Assembly (NCBI GenBank): GCA_001302725.1
Contig: LIZU01000050.1
Span: 1-7,465, forward strand
From: a candidate division Zixibacteria bacterium DG_27
Lineage (GTDB): Bacteria > Zixibacteria > MSB-5A5 > DG-27
Direction of reading: 5' to 3'
DNA: 7,465 nt
In this document: piece by piece, positions 1-6,406 of the stretch
Layout: every line of letters starts with the position of its first letter
Numbering within the stretch: position 1 is the first letter of the stretch
Program-made: the position numbers and the translations under genes
Notes under the pieces: model-generated
The model's input: only the letters and a program-made list of their open reading frames with translations
Database searches by the model: none
Told to the model about the DNA's origin: nothing

Positions 1-1646
1 ATTGTCCTGGTTTCGGAGAAGTCGCCACACCTCAGCTGGTAGAAGTAGATCCCGCTGGAGACCACCTTCCCCGAATCATCACGACCATCCCAGATAATCT
101 CCTGGACAGTCCTGTCGTTCTCGAGAACGAAGGCCCTGACGCCCTGTCCCTGCAGGTTGAAAATCCTCAAAGTGGGAGTCTGCTCGAAGTTCAGGTTGCC
201 AAGTCTGACTTCGATTGTCGTCTCAAGATTGAAGGGATTAGGATAGTTCTGAGCGAGACGGAAATACTGAGGCTCCAGACCGTCTTGAGCCTCTTCGACC
301 GAAGTGCGGGCAGGATTTGGAACCTTCAAATAGAGAACCGGGTTTTCGGTTTTGTCCTCGGGCTGGCCCGGCGCCGTCGCTCCAGCGTATTTATCATTTA
401 TGTAAACGATGTGAGCAAAATCGTCCACCCGCTCGGCGATCGAAGCCCAGTGGTCGCTGTCGCATTCGCCCTGAAAACAGTCCGGTGTGGGAGAGTTGGT
501 TATGTTCCGGGGTTCATACCACATCGAACCACCGTCGGTGGAGTAGGAGAAGAAGAGCTCACCGTTGGGGAGCCCGTTTACGGCGGCACAATCATCGGGA
601 GAAAACCTGGTCCAGACCGCGAAGAGATTGTCATCGGAGTCCACGCCAAGGCTCATCTTGGCGAGTGGCAGGTCACTGGCTCCGGGGTCGACCCACTCCG
701 ACTCCGAGGTCACTATATTTGTCCCACCGCTTTCCGACCAATGATATATGTGAGTGGCCAACCCGCCACCGGCAAGTTCCCGGACCGCATTCCAGATCAG
801 GTGGAGATTGCCTTGGTTGTCATACACCGCATCCAGATCAATTCCGGGATACAGGGAGTCGCTCGGTTGGTAGTTGGTCACGTTCACATCCCCATTCTCA
901 AAATCCCAGTCGGTGCCATCCTCTGATTCGACGTAGATAACGTCGTACACAAAAGGATTGTAAAGATCGCGGGGACGGATAAAGGCGATGGCCACTTTGC
1001 TATCACCGCGAGAGGAGGCTAAAGTGAAGCTCTGAGTGAGGTAGGTGGTATCCATAGCGACAGGTGTCGTCCAGCTGCTGCCGCCATCCTCCGAGCGGGT
1101 GTAAAGCACGATAGTCTGCTCTCCCGTCATAGCGTGCTGAATCGCGCATAGGTGGAAGTAACCTTGTTGGTCAACAGTTATGCGGGGCCAGAAGTAGGAA
1201 TCGTCCCCGAAAAGCTGATTTGGAGGATCATATTCCGTGAAGGAGCCGAAACCTCGCAAGGCATCAACTGCCAACAGACAGTTCTCTCCAGTGCTGGAGT
1301 TGTAATAGGAAATTACCGCGGCGTCGTCCAGATTGAGATCCAGACAGCTGTATTTGGATTCCGCATTCGTGTTTGCCTGGATGCCTCCGGGCTGCAGCAT
1401 AAAGCCCTGTTCGTTGATGAAATTGTAATATATGTGCCGCTCTCCGCTGGGCCCGCCCACCCGGTTCGTCCAGGCGAAATGGACACCGCCCAGCTCGTCC
1501 AGAGCCGCCATCCCGACCGCGCACGCCGGCGATTGCCATTCGTCCCAGGTAGTTCCCAGGGTGTCGCCGGGTGACTCCGCGAAAGCCATACTCGGCATTA
1601 GAATCAACATCAGAAATGAGACTAAGCCAATTTCTATTCTCTGCAT
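1..1646 (-). CDS. Secreted Asp-box (sialidase/propeller-like) protein with C-terminal sorting-type tail, 3' end cut by window
   Basis: The frame is open from the ATG at 1646 to the left edge (548 codons, no stop or shift). By comparison with its paralog at 2191-3948 only about five residues and the stop are missing. Residues 1-23 form a signal peptide (hydrophobic core, then AFA before ESPG). The body has Asp-box motifs SxDxGxxW at 185-192 and 369-376 and a shorter related SEDGTDW at 241-247, which points to a beta-propeller of the BNR/sialidase type. No catalytic set of a true sialidase was identified. A shared motif TNSPTPDCxxGECDSDHW covers 383-400, with Cys390 and Cys395. The tail from about 460 has NYPNPFN and an SGIYFYQL strand, typical of FlgD-like/type IX sorting domains. 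The Shine-Dalgarno GAGG sits 8 bases before the ATG. A cell-surface or exported role is inferred; the substrate is unknown. Confidence 0.85.
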   Translation of the reverse strand, partial: MQRIEIGLVSFLMLILMPSMAFAESPGDTLGTTWDEWQSPACAVGMAALDELGGVHFAWTNRVGGPSGERHIYYNFINEQGFMLQPGGIQANTNAESKYSCLDLNLDDAAVISYYNSSTGENCLLAVDALRGFGSFTEYDPPNQLFGDDSYFWPRITVDQQGYFHLCAIQHAMTGEQTIVLYTRSEDGGSSWTTPVAMDTTYLTQSFTLASSRGDSKVAIAFIRPRDLYNPFVYDVIYVESEDGTDWDFENGDVNVTNYQPSDSLYPGIDLDAVYDNQGNLHLIWNAVRELAGGGLATHIYHWSESGGTNIVTSESEWVDPGASDLPLAKMSLGVDSDDNLFAVWTRFSPDDCAAVNGLPNGELFFSYSTDGGSMWYEPRNITNSPTPDCFQGECDSDHWASIAERVDDFAHIVYINDKYAGATAPGQPEDKTENPVLYLKVPNPARTSVEEAQDGLEPQYFRLAQNYPNPFNLETTIEVRLGNLNFEQTPTLRIFNLQGQGVRAFVLENDRTVQEIIWDGRDDSGKVVSSGIYFYQLRCGDFSETRT

Positions 1647-1710
1647 TTTTCTGTCCTCGTTCAGCAATATGTCGATTTCAAACCATCTCGAAAACCATTT
1701 TCTCACTTCG

Positions 1711-1739
1711 AAGATACCCTGGAACCGGTAATTGTCAAG
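1711..1739 (-). promoter_or_regulatory. Sigma70-type promoter for the left secreted-protein gene
   Basis: Reading the minus strand, a perfect TTGACA (1739-1734) is followed by exactly 17 bases and then TATCTT (1716-1711), matching the -10 consensus at 4 of 6 positions. The start of transcription would fall near 1704, giving a leader of roughly 58 bases before the ATG at 1646. The complete paralog is preceded by the same CCTTGACAA string. This is a sequence match only. Confidence 0.6.
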
Positions 1740-1828
1740 GAAAAATGGGCCTCCCGAAACCAGGACATCTGAGAAGTCAAAGTCCCGTCCACCTTGAAGT
1801 GCTGTGCCTGTTTTCTCTTTCCTCTTCC

Positions 1829-1851
1829 CTGTCTACTGTCTGCTGTCTACT
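1829..1851. repeat. Short heptamer tandem repeat (CTGTCTA)
   Basis: Three consecutive 7-base units, CTGTCTA, CTGTCTG and CTGTCTA, are followed by the first two bases of a fourth unit. The surrounding stretch from about 1810 is pyrimidine-rich. It resembles the short tandem heptamer repeats seen in intergenic DNA of some bacteria, such as the STRR sequences of cyanobacteria. Function is unknown, and three units could be chance or a remnant. Confidence 0.5.
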
Positions 1852-1856
1852 CCGCC

Positions 1857-2167
1857 GGAGCGGTTCACCAAGATCACAATCGCAACCGGGAGATGGACAA
1901 AGGAGAAAAGGAGATACCGGGCCTGATCGTCTCTGAGGGGGTGGAGGCCGTCACCACCAACCGGGAGGGCCGTTAGTCTGTCGCTACCGAGAGCTCAGGG
2001 CTTCTGTTTGTATCTCTGCCCCGAGATCAGTTCGCCAACGGCGATTTTTACTGCAGGTTGACGAGACACAATAGCGGAGATGTGATCAATTTCCCACTGG
2101 TCAAGCACGAAACCAGAAAGAGGGCTTCCAGTATATCTCCTACGGCTGGAAGGGATATGATGAATAG
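1857..2167 (+). pseudogene. Relic of a secreted metallophosphoesterase N-terminal domain (nonsense plus frameshift)
   Basis: The plus-strand frame from 1857 reads like a known protein pattern. A calcium-loop-like DxNxNxxxDxGE (HQDHNRNREMDKGEKEIPG) leads into GLIVSEGVEAVTTNREGR. It then hits TAG at 1974-1976, just where the family has the Tyr of a GRY motif, and continues in the same frame as LLFVSLPRDQFANGDFY and INFPLVKHE. This order matches the N-terminal domain found before calcineurin-like phosphoesterases (VVVSDG, TDxxGRY, FVFxSLP, FPLV). After about 2105 the sensible reading moves to another frame (KEGFQYIS) and ends at TAG 2165-2167. The metal-binding catalytic domain is absent. It has no clear start codon, lies opposite to all intact genes and converges on the gene ending at 2191. 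The family assignment rests on pattern memory, not a search. Confidence 0.5.
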
Positions 2168-2190
2168 TGCTGTTAACCGTGCGTTCGGGA

Positions 2191-3948
2191 CTATTTCAAC
2201 AGTAGCATCCTCTTCGATTGGGTCTCACCACTACTCGACAGTTTGTAGAAATAGACCCCGGAGGCCACTTCTTCAGCCTCCCAGTTGACTGAATGTCTCC
2301 CCGCCGGCAAGATGTCGTTCACCAGAGTTCCGACTCTATCGCCCCGGAGATTGTATATCGACAACTCCACCTTGCCCGAGACTCTGGTCTCAAATTCTAT
2401 AGCGGTGCTGCTGTTGAAGGGATTGGGGCAGTTCTGCCTCAACACAAAGTTATCGGGAATAGAGGGTTGATGATCCTCCCCGCTTGCCATTTGCAATAGC
2501 CTATCAGCCGGAAACGCCAGATAGAGAACAGAGTTTTCAGTGTCAACTCCTTCCGGAGGATCCCGAACCACCGCCCCGGCGTCCTTATCGTTTATGTACA
2601 GAATGTGCAAGGTGGTATCCACGATCTCAGCCATGCTCGACCAATGGTCACTGTCACACTCACCCGGCCAGCAGTCCGGCGTTGGGGAGTTGGTCATGTT
2701 CACTCTTCTCCCCCAGGTGAGGCCCCCGTTGATCGAGGCACAGGCGTATAACTCCCCGTTGGAATAACTTCCGACAGAGACGTCGTCCAGAGTGAACTGG
2801 GTCCAGATCACGAACAGATTGTTGTCTTCGTCTACCCCGATCGAAGGCTTGCTCACCGTCAGATTGGCACTGCCGGGATTGGAATCCCACATGCCGTCGG
2901 CGACCATGTTGATACCAGTGGCCTCCGACCAGTGCCAGATGATCGAAGGTACCCAGGCCTCACCGGTTACTGGGTCGTATAGCGGCGTGTTCCAGATGAT
3001 ATGCAACTGGTCATTATAATCGTAAATTGCATCTAGGTCCAACCATGCCCTAAAGGTATCCTGCTGCGTGTAGTTTGTTATGTTTACCCTCTCAGTCCAA
3101 TCCCAATCGATTCCGTTTTCAGACTCAACGTACAATACGTCTCCAAAAGACTGGTTCACATCACCCTCTAGATAGTGTGAGTAGATCACTGCGACCTTAT
3201 CGGAGACTCGAGAGGAGATAGGCTGACCCGTAATCTGGTTTATGGTGTCAATCACCGCCAGTCCCGTCCAGTTGCTGCCCTCGTCGCCGGAGCGGGTATA
3301 GACCAACTCCGGAGGATCACCGTTGGCACGTCCGACCACATGAATGTTGTAGTTTCGATCGACGCTGATATAAGGCCAGTAGGCACGCACCTCGCTGGGC
3401 AGCAAATCCGGAGGATCATACTCGATGAAGTCCCCGAAGCCTCTGAAGAAGTCAATTGCCACCGTCAACCACAGAGGCGAGGCACCCTGGTCGCTGTGGT
3501 AAACGACTGTCGCCCGACCATCAGCCAAAACGTCAATGGTCGTATAACCGGCTCGCTCCTCAGTGTTGACCTGCAGGCCACCATCCTGCAGCCACAAGCC
3601 GTTTTCATCCACGAAGTTGTAATAGACGTGGCGGTTCCCCTCCCAGTAACCGATTCCGTTCATCCACGAGAAGTGATAACCACCCTGGTCATCCTTCACC
3701 ACTCGATTGCCAGTGGAACCATTGGTTTGATAATCGTAGTGAGTGGTCCCCACCTGGAAACCGGGAGAGAGAACCTCGGCCTGGGAGCCGGCCTTGCTCA
3801 AAGGAACAGAGTAGACTGCCCGGTCGACCTCAAAATCCCCCACCATCGGTTGCTCCACCGGATGGTATTTCGGTGTTTCGGACAAAAAAGCATACGAAGG
3901 AGAGAGAAGAAAAACAGCCGTCGCAAGAACTATCAGCTTTTTAGACAT
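2191..3948 (-). CDS. Secreted Asp-box (sialidase/propeller-like) protein with C-terminal sorting-type tail
   Basis: This is a complete paralog of the gene at 1-1646, alignable from about residue 100 to the end. I choose the ATG at 3948 (585 residues) over the one at 3978. It gives a classical signal peptide (MSKKLIVLAT core, SYA before F at about 20-21), has GGGAGG 5 bases upstream, and lies well downstream of the predicted promoter, whereas 3978 would lie almost at the transcript start. Asp-box motifs SxDxGxxW are at 220-227, with a close variant SINGGLTW at 405-412 and SENGIDW at 276-282. TNSPTPDCxxGECDSDHW occupies 419-436, with Cys426 and Cys431. From about 500, NCPNPFN, an IYNLRG strand, SGVYFYKL and the basic end KRMLLLK form a FlgD-like/type IX sorting-type domain. 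Export and surface location are inferred. The ligand is unknown, and no enzyme active site was recognised. Confidence 0.9.
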   Translation of the reverse strand: MSKKLIVLATAVFLLSPSYAFLSETPKYHPVEQPMVGDFEVDRAVYSVPLSKAGSQAEVLSPGFQVGTTHYDYQTNGSTGNRVVKDDQGGYHFSWMNGIGYWEGNRHVYYNFVDENGLWLQDGGLQVNTEERAGYTTIDVLADGRATVVYHSDQGASPLWLTVAIDFFRGFGDFIEYDPPDLLPSEVRAYWPYISVDRNYNIHVVGRANGDPPELVYTRSGDEGSNWTGLAVIDTINQITGQPISSRVSDKVAVIYSHYLEGDVNQSFGDVLYVESENGIDWDWTERVNITNYTQQDTFRAWLDLDAIYDYNDQLHIIWNTPLYDPVTGEAWVPSIIWHWSEATGINMVADGMWDSNPGSANLTVSKPSIGVDEDNNLFVIWTQFTLDDVSVGSYSNGELYACASINGGLTWGRRVNMTNSPTPDCWPGECDSDHWSSMAEIVDTTLHILYINDKDAGAVVRDPPEGVDTENSVLYLAFPADRLLQMASGEDHQPSIPDNFVLRQNCPNPFNSSTAIEFETRVSGKVELSIYNLRGDRVGTLVNDILPAGRHSVNWEAEEVASGVYFYKLSSSGETQSKRMLLLK

Positions 3949-3953
3949 CTGAA

Positions 3954-3959
3954 CCTCCC
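3954..3959 (-). promoter_or_regulatory. Ribosome binding site that selects the ATG at 3948
   Basis: GGGAGG on the minus strand ends 5 bases before the ATG at 3948. The alternative ATG at 3978 also has AAGGAG (3993-3988) 9 bases upstream, but the predicted transcript start falls inside that site, and the longer product would carry ten polar residues before the signal peptide. Confidence 0.6.
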
Positions 3960-3995
3960 GTGAAAAGTGTCGGATCATTCTCAGTCTCTCCTTTC

Positions 3996-4023
3996 AAGTT
4001 AAGTCAGACCCCGATTTTGTCAA
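3996..4023 (-). promoter_or_regulatory. Probable promoter for the complete secreted-protein gene
   Basis: On the minus strand a perfect TTGACA (4023-4018) is followed after 16 bases by TAACTT (4001-3996), a poor -10 match. The -35 box sits in CCTTGACAA, the same string as in front of the paralog. Transcription would begin near 3989, leaving about 40 bases before the chosen ATG. Confidence 0.4.
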
Positions 4024-4131
4024 GGAATTTCCAGACCCAGCGTCACAAGCATGGCAGTCGAGGCCTTCCAGATGGGGATGGCTGTCAGTAACGGTCGTAG
4101 GCAGTGCGAAAAGTGGTAGATGCAGTCAGGA

Positions 4132-4157
4132 GGTGTCGAATGCAGGCATTCGACACC
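4132..4157. repeat. Perfect 12-bp inverted repeat with 2-base centre
   Basis: The left arm GGTGTCGAATGC (4132-4143) and right arm GCATTCGACACC (4146-4157) are exact reverse complements around the bases AG. As RNA it could form an 11-bp stem with a four-base loop on either strand. It lies about 100 bases beyond the stop of the 146-residue gene. With no T-run on either side it is not a classical intrinsic terminator. A dispersed REP-like hairpin element, a protein-binding operator or a T-less terminator are the alternatives. Confidence 0.8.
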
Positions 4158-4180
4158 ACATCTGCGGTGAGTAATGATTG

Positions 4181-4201
4181 GTTAGCGGTTAGTGATAGTG
4201 G
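4181..4201. repeat. Degenerate heptamer repeat (GTTAGYG-like)
   Basis: GTTAGCG, GTTAGTG and ATAGTGG follow each other in 7-base register, and similar pieces (GTAATGATTG before them, ACTGATTACTGG near 4245) lie nearby. This looks like a worn tandem heptamer tract. It is short, and the call is weaker than for the tract at 1829-1851. Confidence 0.35.
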
Positions 4202-4257
4202 ACAGCGGCGGTTGATTGGTGCTGCACGAGATGCATTTGTTGGCCACTGATTACTGG

Positions 4258-4698
4258 CTACTTTTCCTCCAGGAGATCTTCCGCCAAGGATAACGCCACT
4301 CCGGAGAGCATCACCTCCACCCCGAATTTGGAGAAGTCACTGGAGATAAGCTCCCGGTTGACGTTGGCATATAGGGAGCAGCCCGCTTCTCGCTCCACCA
4401 CCAAACCGGCAATGCGTCCGCCGGATTCTCCAACGAAGGTGACCTCCCCCAGCTCCTCGCTGACCACGAATCCGGAGAGATTGTGGAGCTGCAGATGACT
4501 GCTGGTGGTGTAAACCACCACCATGGCCCCCTTTTTCTTCCTTCCTAAGCTGGTCTCCGGGTATATCTCGAGGCTAAGCCCCCGTTTCTCCTGAGGGTTG
4601 AAGATCTTCAGGCGGTGGTGGTCCTTCATGTCGGTGACCGACACCGCCTTCAAACAGGAGCCGATTTTGTCAATATCGTCTTTGGTAAAAACCGGCAT
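4258..4698 (-). CDS. Unrecognised 146-residue soluble protein downstream of tatA
   Basis: I do not recognise this family. The protein is complete, has no signal peptide or membrane segment, and ends acidic (AEDLLEEK). The N-terminal third contains a likely helix (about 5-18) and a basic patch GRKKKG (52-57). The middle (57-110) alternates hydrophobic residues as in beta strands (AMVVVYTT, EVTFVG, RIAGLVVE), and a helix is likely from about 125 to 144. There are two cysteines, Cys15 and Cys107. The ATG at 4698 has no close Shine-Dalgarno (AAGGGA lies about 20 bases upstream), so translation may depend on the tatA message, whose stop is 47 bases upstream. No better start is visible. Frame integrity and position argue for a real gene. 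Any link to protein export would be a guess from position only. Confidence 0.75.
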   Translation of the reverse strand: MPVFTKDDIDKIGSCLKAVSVTDMKDHHRLKIFNPQEKRGLSLEIYPETSLGRKKKGAMVVVYTTSSHLQLHNLSGFVVSEELGEVTFVGESGGRIAGLVVEREAGCSLYANVNRELISSDFSKFGVEVMLSGVALSLAEDLLEEK

Positions 4699-4745
4699 TG
4701 TGGCTGAATTGAAGTCAATCCCTTGCGGAAAGGGACGACACAGTG

Positions 4746-4973
4746 TTAACCCTGAGTCGGACCCTCCGGGGGTTTCTCCGGCTTCTCGATCTTGGGAGAT
4801 TCCTCCTTTACATCGGACTCGATCTCCTTTTGAACCTCCCGCATCTCCTTCTTGAAGACCTTTATCCCCTTGCCCAATCCAGAGGCAATCTCCGGAATTC
4901 TCTTTGCGCCGAACAGGAGCAACACCAGAAGAAGGATCAGTATTATCTCCTGCCAGCCGATTCCACCAAGCAT
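4746..4973 (-). CDS. tatA: Sec-independent (twin-arginine) translocase subunit, TatA/TatE family
   Basis: This is a pore-forming/assembly subunit of the Tat pathway, which moves folded proteins across the inner membrane. At 75 residues it has the family's usual short length. A very short N-terminus (MLGGIGWQE) leads into one hydrophobic span (about 8-22), the conserved FG hinge (Phe21-Gly22) and FGxxxxP with Pro27. An amphipathic, Lys-rich helix (about 28-55) and a disordered Pro/Glu/Lys tail follow. A strong Shine-Dalgarno GGAGGAG lies 5 bases before the ATG. TatB and TatC are not in view. TatA and TatE cannot be told apart here, and TatB is less likely because of the length and hinge. It follows the DUF4321 gene by 68 bases and precedes an unrecognised gene. 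Confidence 0.92.
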   Translation of the reverse strand: MLGGIGWQEIILILLLVLLLFGAKRIPEIASGLGKGIKVFKKEMREVQKEIESDVKEESPKIEKPEKPPEGPTQG

Positions 4974-5005
4974 CTATTCTCCTCCCGATTCAGTTTCCAT
5001 CTGTT

Positions 5006-5034
5006 AAGATACGCATCGGACTCCGAAATGCCAT
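5006..5034 (-). promoter_or_regulatory. Weak candidate promoter for tatA
   Basis: On the minus strand ATGGCA (5034-5029, 4 of 6 to TTGACA), a 17-base spacer and TATCTT (5011-5006) precede tatA. The same -10 sequence occurs in the better promoter at 1711-1739. A small palindrome with arms TCGGA and TCCGA (5016-5026) sits in the spacer and could be a binding site. Read-through from the purine genes is equally possible. Confidence 0.25.
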
Positions 5035-5041
5035 AAAAAAA

Positions 5042-5308
5042 TCAGAAATACCAGTAGCGGAAATAAACGATTACGAAAATCACCGTCAAGAGGGAAACGA
5101 AATTTATCTTGAGCAGAAGCCCGATGGTGAAGCAAATGGCGTATATGTCGACGGTGAGCTGCTCGAAGCCGAACTGAACGTTTCTCTCGAAGAGGGTCCT
5201 GACCGCGCCCTGAGGCAGAAAAGAACCCACCAACTCCCCCAGAAAACCACCTAAGACGACGGCCAGAATCAACGAGACCGTCAAAAAAGTCACATCTTTA
5301 CCTCTCAT
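5042..5308 (-). CDS. Small inner-membrane protein, DUF4321 type
   Basis: This 88-residue protein has two hydrophobic regions. The first, at about 6-31, carries the small-residue stretch [12 protein letters not shown]. The second, at about 54-83, includes the pattern TIGLLLKIN at 61-69, which resembles the TFGLxxKIN signature I associate with DUF4321 proteins. The basic N-terminus suggests the first span starts on the cytoplasmic side. Function of the family is unknown. Its ATG overlaps the purQ stop as ATGA, with the Shine-Dalgarno GAAGGGA inside the end of purQ, so it is probably translated by coupling to purQ. That coupling need not mean a role in purine synthesis, because small membrane genes are often carried within such runs. 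The family name comes from memory of the pattern and needs a profile search. Confidence 0.75.
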   Translation of the reverse strand: MRGKDVTFLTVSLILAVVLGGFLGELVGSFLPQGAVRTLFERNVQFGFEQLTVDIYAICFTIGLLLKINFVSLLTVIFVIVYFRYWYF

Positions 5309-6018
5309 GAGACTTCCCTTCGCCCTTTTGCGGAGAGATAACTGTACATCGATTCGAAAACTAACCTGCCGTCGGAACTGCCCAGGAGTTGGGAAGTCGC
5401 CCTCTCCGGATGAGGCATCATCCCCATCACGTTACCCCGGGAATTCATAATTCCGGCAATGAAGTTCAGAGAGCCGTTGGGGTTGTGACGATCATCGAGT
5501 TCCCCCCCAGGGCTGCAATATCTGAAGACCACTCGGTTCGACTTCTCTGACTCCTCTACGGTGGTTTGATCCGCGAAATAATTCCCGTCCGAATGGGCTA
5601 TCGGAATCTTGACCACCTCACCAATCTTATAGGCGTTTGTGAAGGGAGTGGAGTTATTCTCCACGCGCAGATAGACATATTTGCAGACAAACCTCAGGCT
5701 CCGATTCCGAAGCATCGCCCCCGGGAGGAGCCCCGCCTCTAGCAGGATTTGGAATCCATTGCAGATCCCCAGAACCAAACCGCCGGACCGGGCAAATCTC
5801 TTCACTGCGCCCATAATCGCTGAAAAGCGGGCGATCGCTCCGGTGCGGAGGTAGTCTCCGTATGAAAACCCTCCCGGGAGAATGACAACGTCGAACTCCC
5901 TCAAATCTCGGTCCTGGTGCCAGAGGTATTCCACCTCTTCCCCTAAGACCTCCTTGACGGCTCGATAAGCATCGTAGTCGCAGTTGGAGCCGGGAAAGGT
6001 GATGACGCCGAATTTCAT
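5305..6018 (-). CDS. purQ: Phosphoribosylformylglycinamidine synthase subunit PurQ (glutaminase)
   Basis: This is the glutamine amidotransferase subunit of FGAM synthetase. It hydrolyses glutamine and passes ammonia to PurL, which converts FGAR to FGAM in the fourth step of purine synthesis in the cytoplasm. The class-I amidotransferase triad is visible: Cys86 in GICNGFQ, and His203 and Glu205 in MMPHPERA. The typical N-terminus ([12 protein letters not shown]) and the glycine-rich [12 protein letters not shown] at 48-59 are intact. At 237 residues it is normal for the small, separate PurQ that works with PurS and a short PurL. The start overlaps the purS stop as ATGA and has AGAGG 5-6 bases upstream. 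The end overlaps the next gene. PurL is not in the window. Confidence 0.97.
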   Translation of the reverse strand: MKFGVITFPGSNCDYDAYRAVKEVLGEEVEYLWHQDRDLREFDVVILPGGFSYGDYLRTGAIARFSAIMGAVKRFARSGGLVLGICNGFQILLEAGLLPGAMLRNRSLRFVCKYVYLRVENNSTPFTNAYKIGEVVKIPIAHSDGNYFADQTTVEESEKSNRVVFRYCSPGGELDDRHNPNGSLNFIAGIMNSRGNVMGMMPHPERATSQLLGSSDGRLVFESMYSYLSAKGRREVS

Positions 6019-6287
6019 TTAAGCCTCTTTATCTCATACCTCTCGATTACCGGATTTGCAAGCAATTTCCTGCAAACCTCCTCCAGAGTCTTGGCAGCCT
6101 CACGAGCCCGGTCGCCGTCTAACTCGATCTCGAAAAACTTGCCGCTTTTGACCTTCTTGATATTCTCATACCCCATGTCGGTTAAAGCACGTCTGATGGT
6201 GGTTCCCTGAGGGTCTAAGACTCCCTCCTTTAAGGAGACATCAACCCGCCAGAGGTGAGCTTTTCTCGACTTTCTGCTTGTGGACAT
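6015..6287 (-). CDS. purS: Phosphoribosylformylglycinamidine synthase subunit PurS
   Basis: This is the small structural subunit that bridges PurQ and PurL in the three-part FGAM synthetase, acting as a dimer. The 90 residues carry the family signatures [12 protein letters not shown] (17-28) and [13 protein letters not shown] (72-84). Ten basic residues at the N-terminus ([10 protein letters not shown]) make it slightly longer than many PurS proteins. The start has AAGGG 9 bases upstream. It overlaps purQ by four bases (ATGA), so the two are co-translated in the ratio the complex needs. Its presence implies the short bacterial PurL rather than the large single-chain enzyme. The upstream gap of 119 bases shows no convincing promoter or riboswitch. 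Confidence 0.95.
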   Translation of the reverse strand: MSTSRKSRKAHLWRVDVSLKEGVLDPQGTTIRRALTDMGYENIKKVKSGKFFEIELDGDRAREAAKTLEEVCRKLLANPVIERYEIKRLK

Positions 6288-6406
6288 ATGCTGTTACCCT
6301 TCTATTGTAAGGGGAAGGCATTAGCCTCCCATTTGCTCTCGTAGACCTCAAGCTCCTCTGTGCAATGTCATACATTTCGCGATTTCGCGCAAGAGATATG
6401 GCTCAC

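Larger units (their letters stand above)
1647..2190. other. 544-base gap between the two secreted-protein genes
   Basis: No intact gene is supported here. Nearest the left gene it holds that gene's leader and promoter. Next comes a pyrimidine-rich stretch with a 7-base tandem repeat (1829-1851), then a decayed plus-strand coding fragment (1857-2167) that runs almost to the stop codon of the right-hand gene, so the two converge. The stretch 1740-1828 shows nothing recognisable. I found no hairpin with a T-run that would serve as a terminator for the gene ending at 2191. Confidence 0.6.
3979..4257. other. Non-coding stretch between the housekeeping run and the secreted-protein gene
   Basis: No open frame here reads as a protein. 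From left to right it contains the promoter of the secreted-protein gene, about 100 bases with nothing recognisable (4024-4131), a perfect inverted repeat (4132-4157) and degenerate heptamers (4181-4201). It separates the housekeeping run from the secreted-protein gene, so a terminator is expected, but the only strong hairpin lacks a T-run. Confidence 0.6.

Noticed and set aside
285..940. Two long plus-strand open frames (about 210 residues each)
   Set aside because: They lie opposite the left secreted-protein gene, which has a signal peptide, motifs and a full paralog. Their translations show no recognisable protein character.
2125..2152. 7-bp inverted repeat CTTCCAG/CTGGAAG downstream of the gene ending at 2191
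   Set aside because: It has a 14-base loop, no T-run and lies inside the relic gene, so a terminator is not supported.
1..3948. Calling the two secreted proteins sialidases
   Set aside because: Asp-boxes occur in many propeller proteins, and no sialidase catalytic residues or FRIP-type motif were seen.
3340..3963. Plus-strand open frame of 207 residues
   Set aside because: It is the antisense shadow of the complete secreted-protein gene, with no motif or plausible start context.
5035..5041. Run of seven T on the minus strand just after the DUF4321-type gene
   Set aside because: No stable hairpin precedes it, so it is not an intrinsic terminator.
6304..6309. TACAAT as a -10 box for purS
   Set aside because: Minus-strand TACAAT is a good -10 match, but the -35 position (ATGGGA) is poor and transcription would start within or next to the purS ribosome site.
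6375..6390. TTTCGCGA/TTTCGCGC direct repeat with a 5-bp hairpin after pssA
   Set aside because: The stem is too short and has no T-run, so it does not support a terminator or operator.
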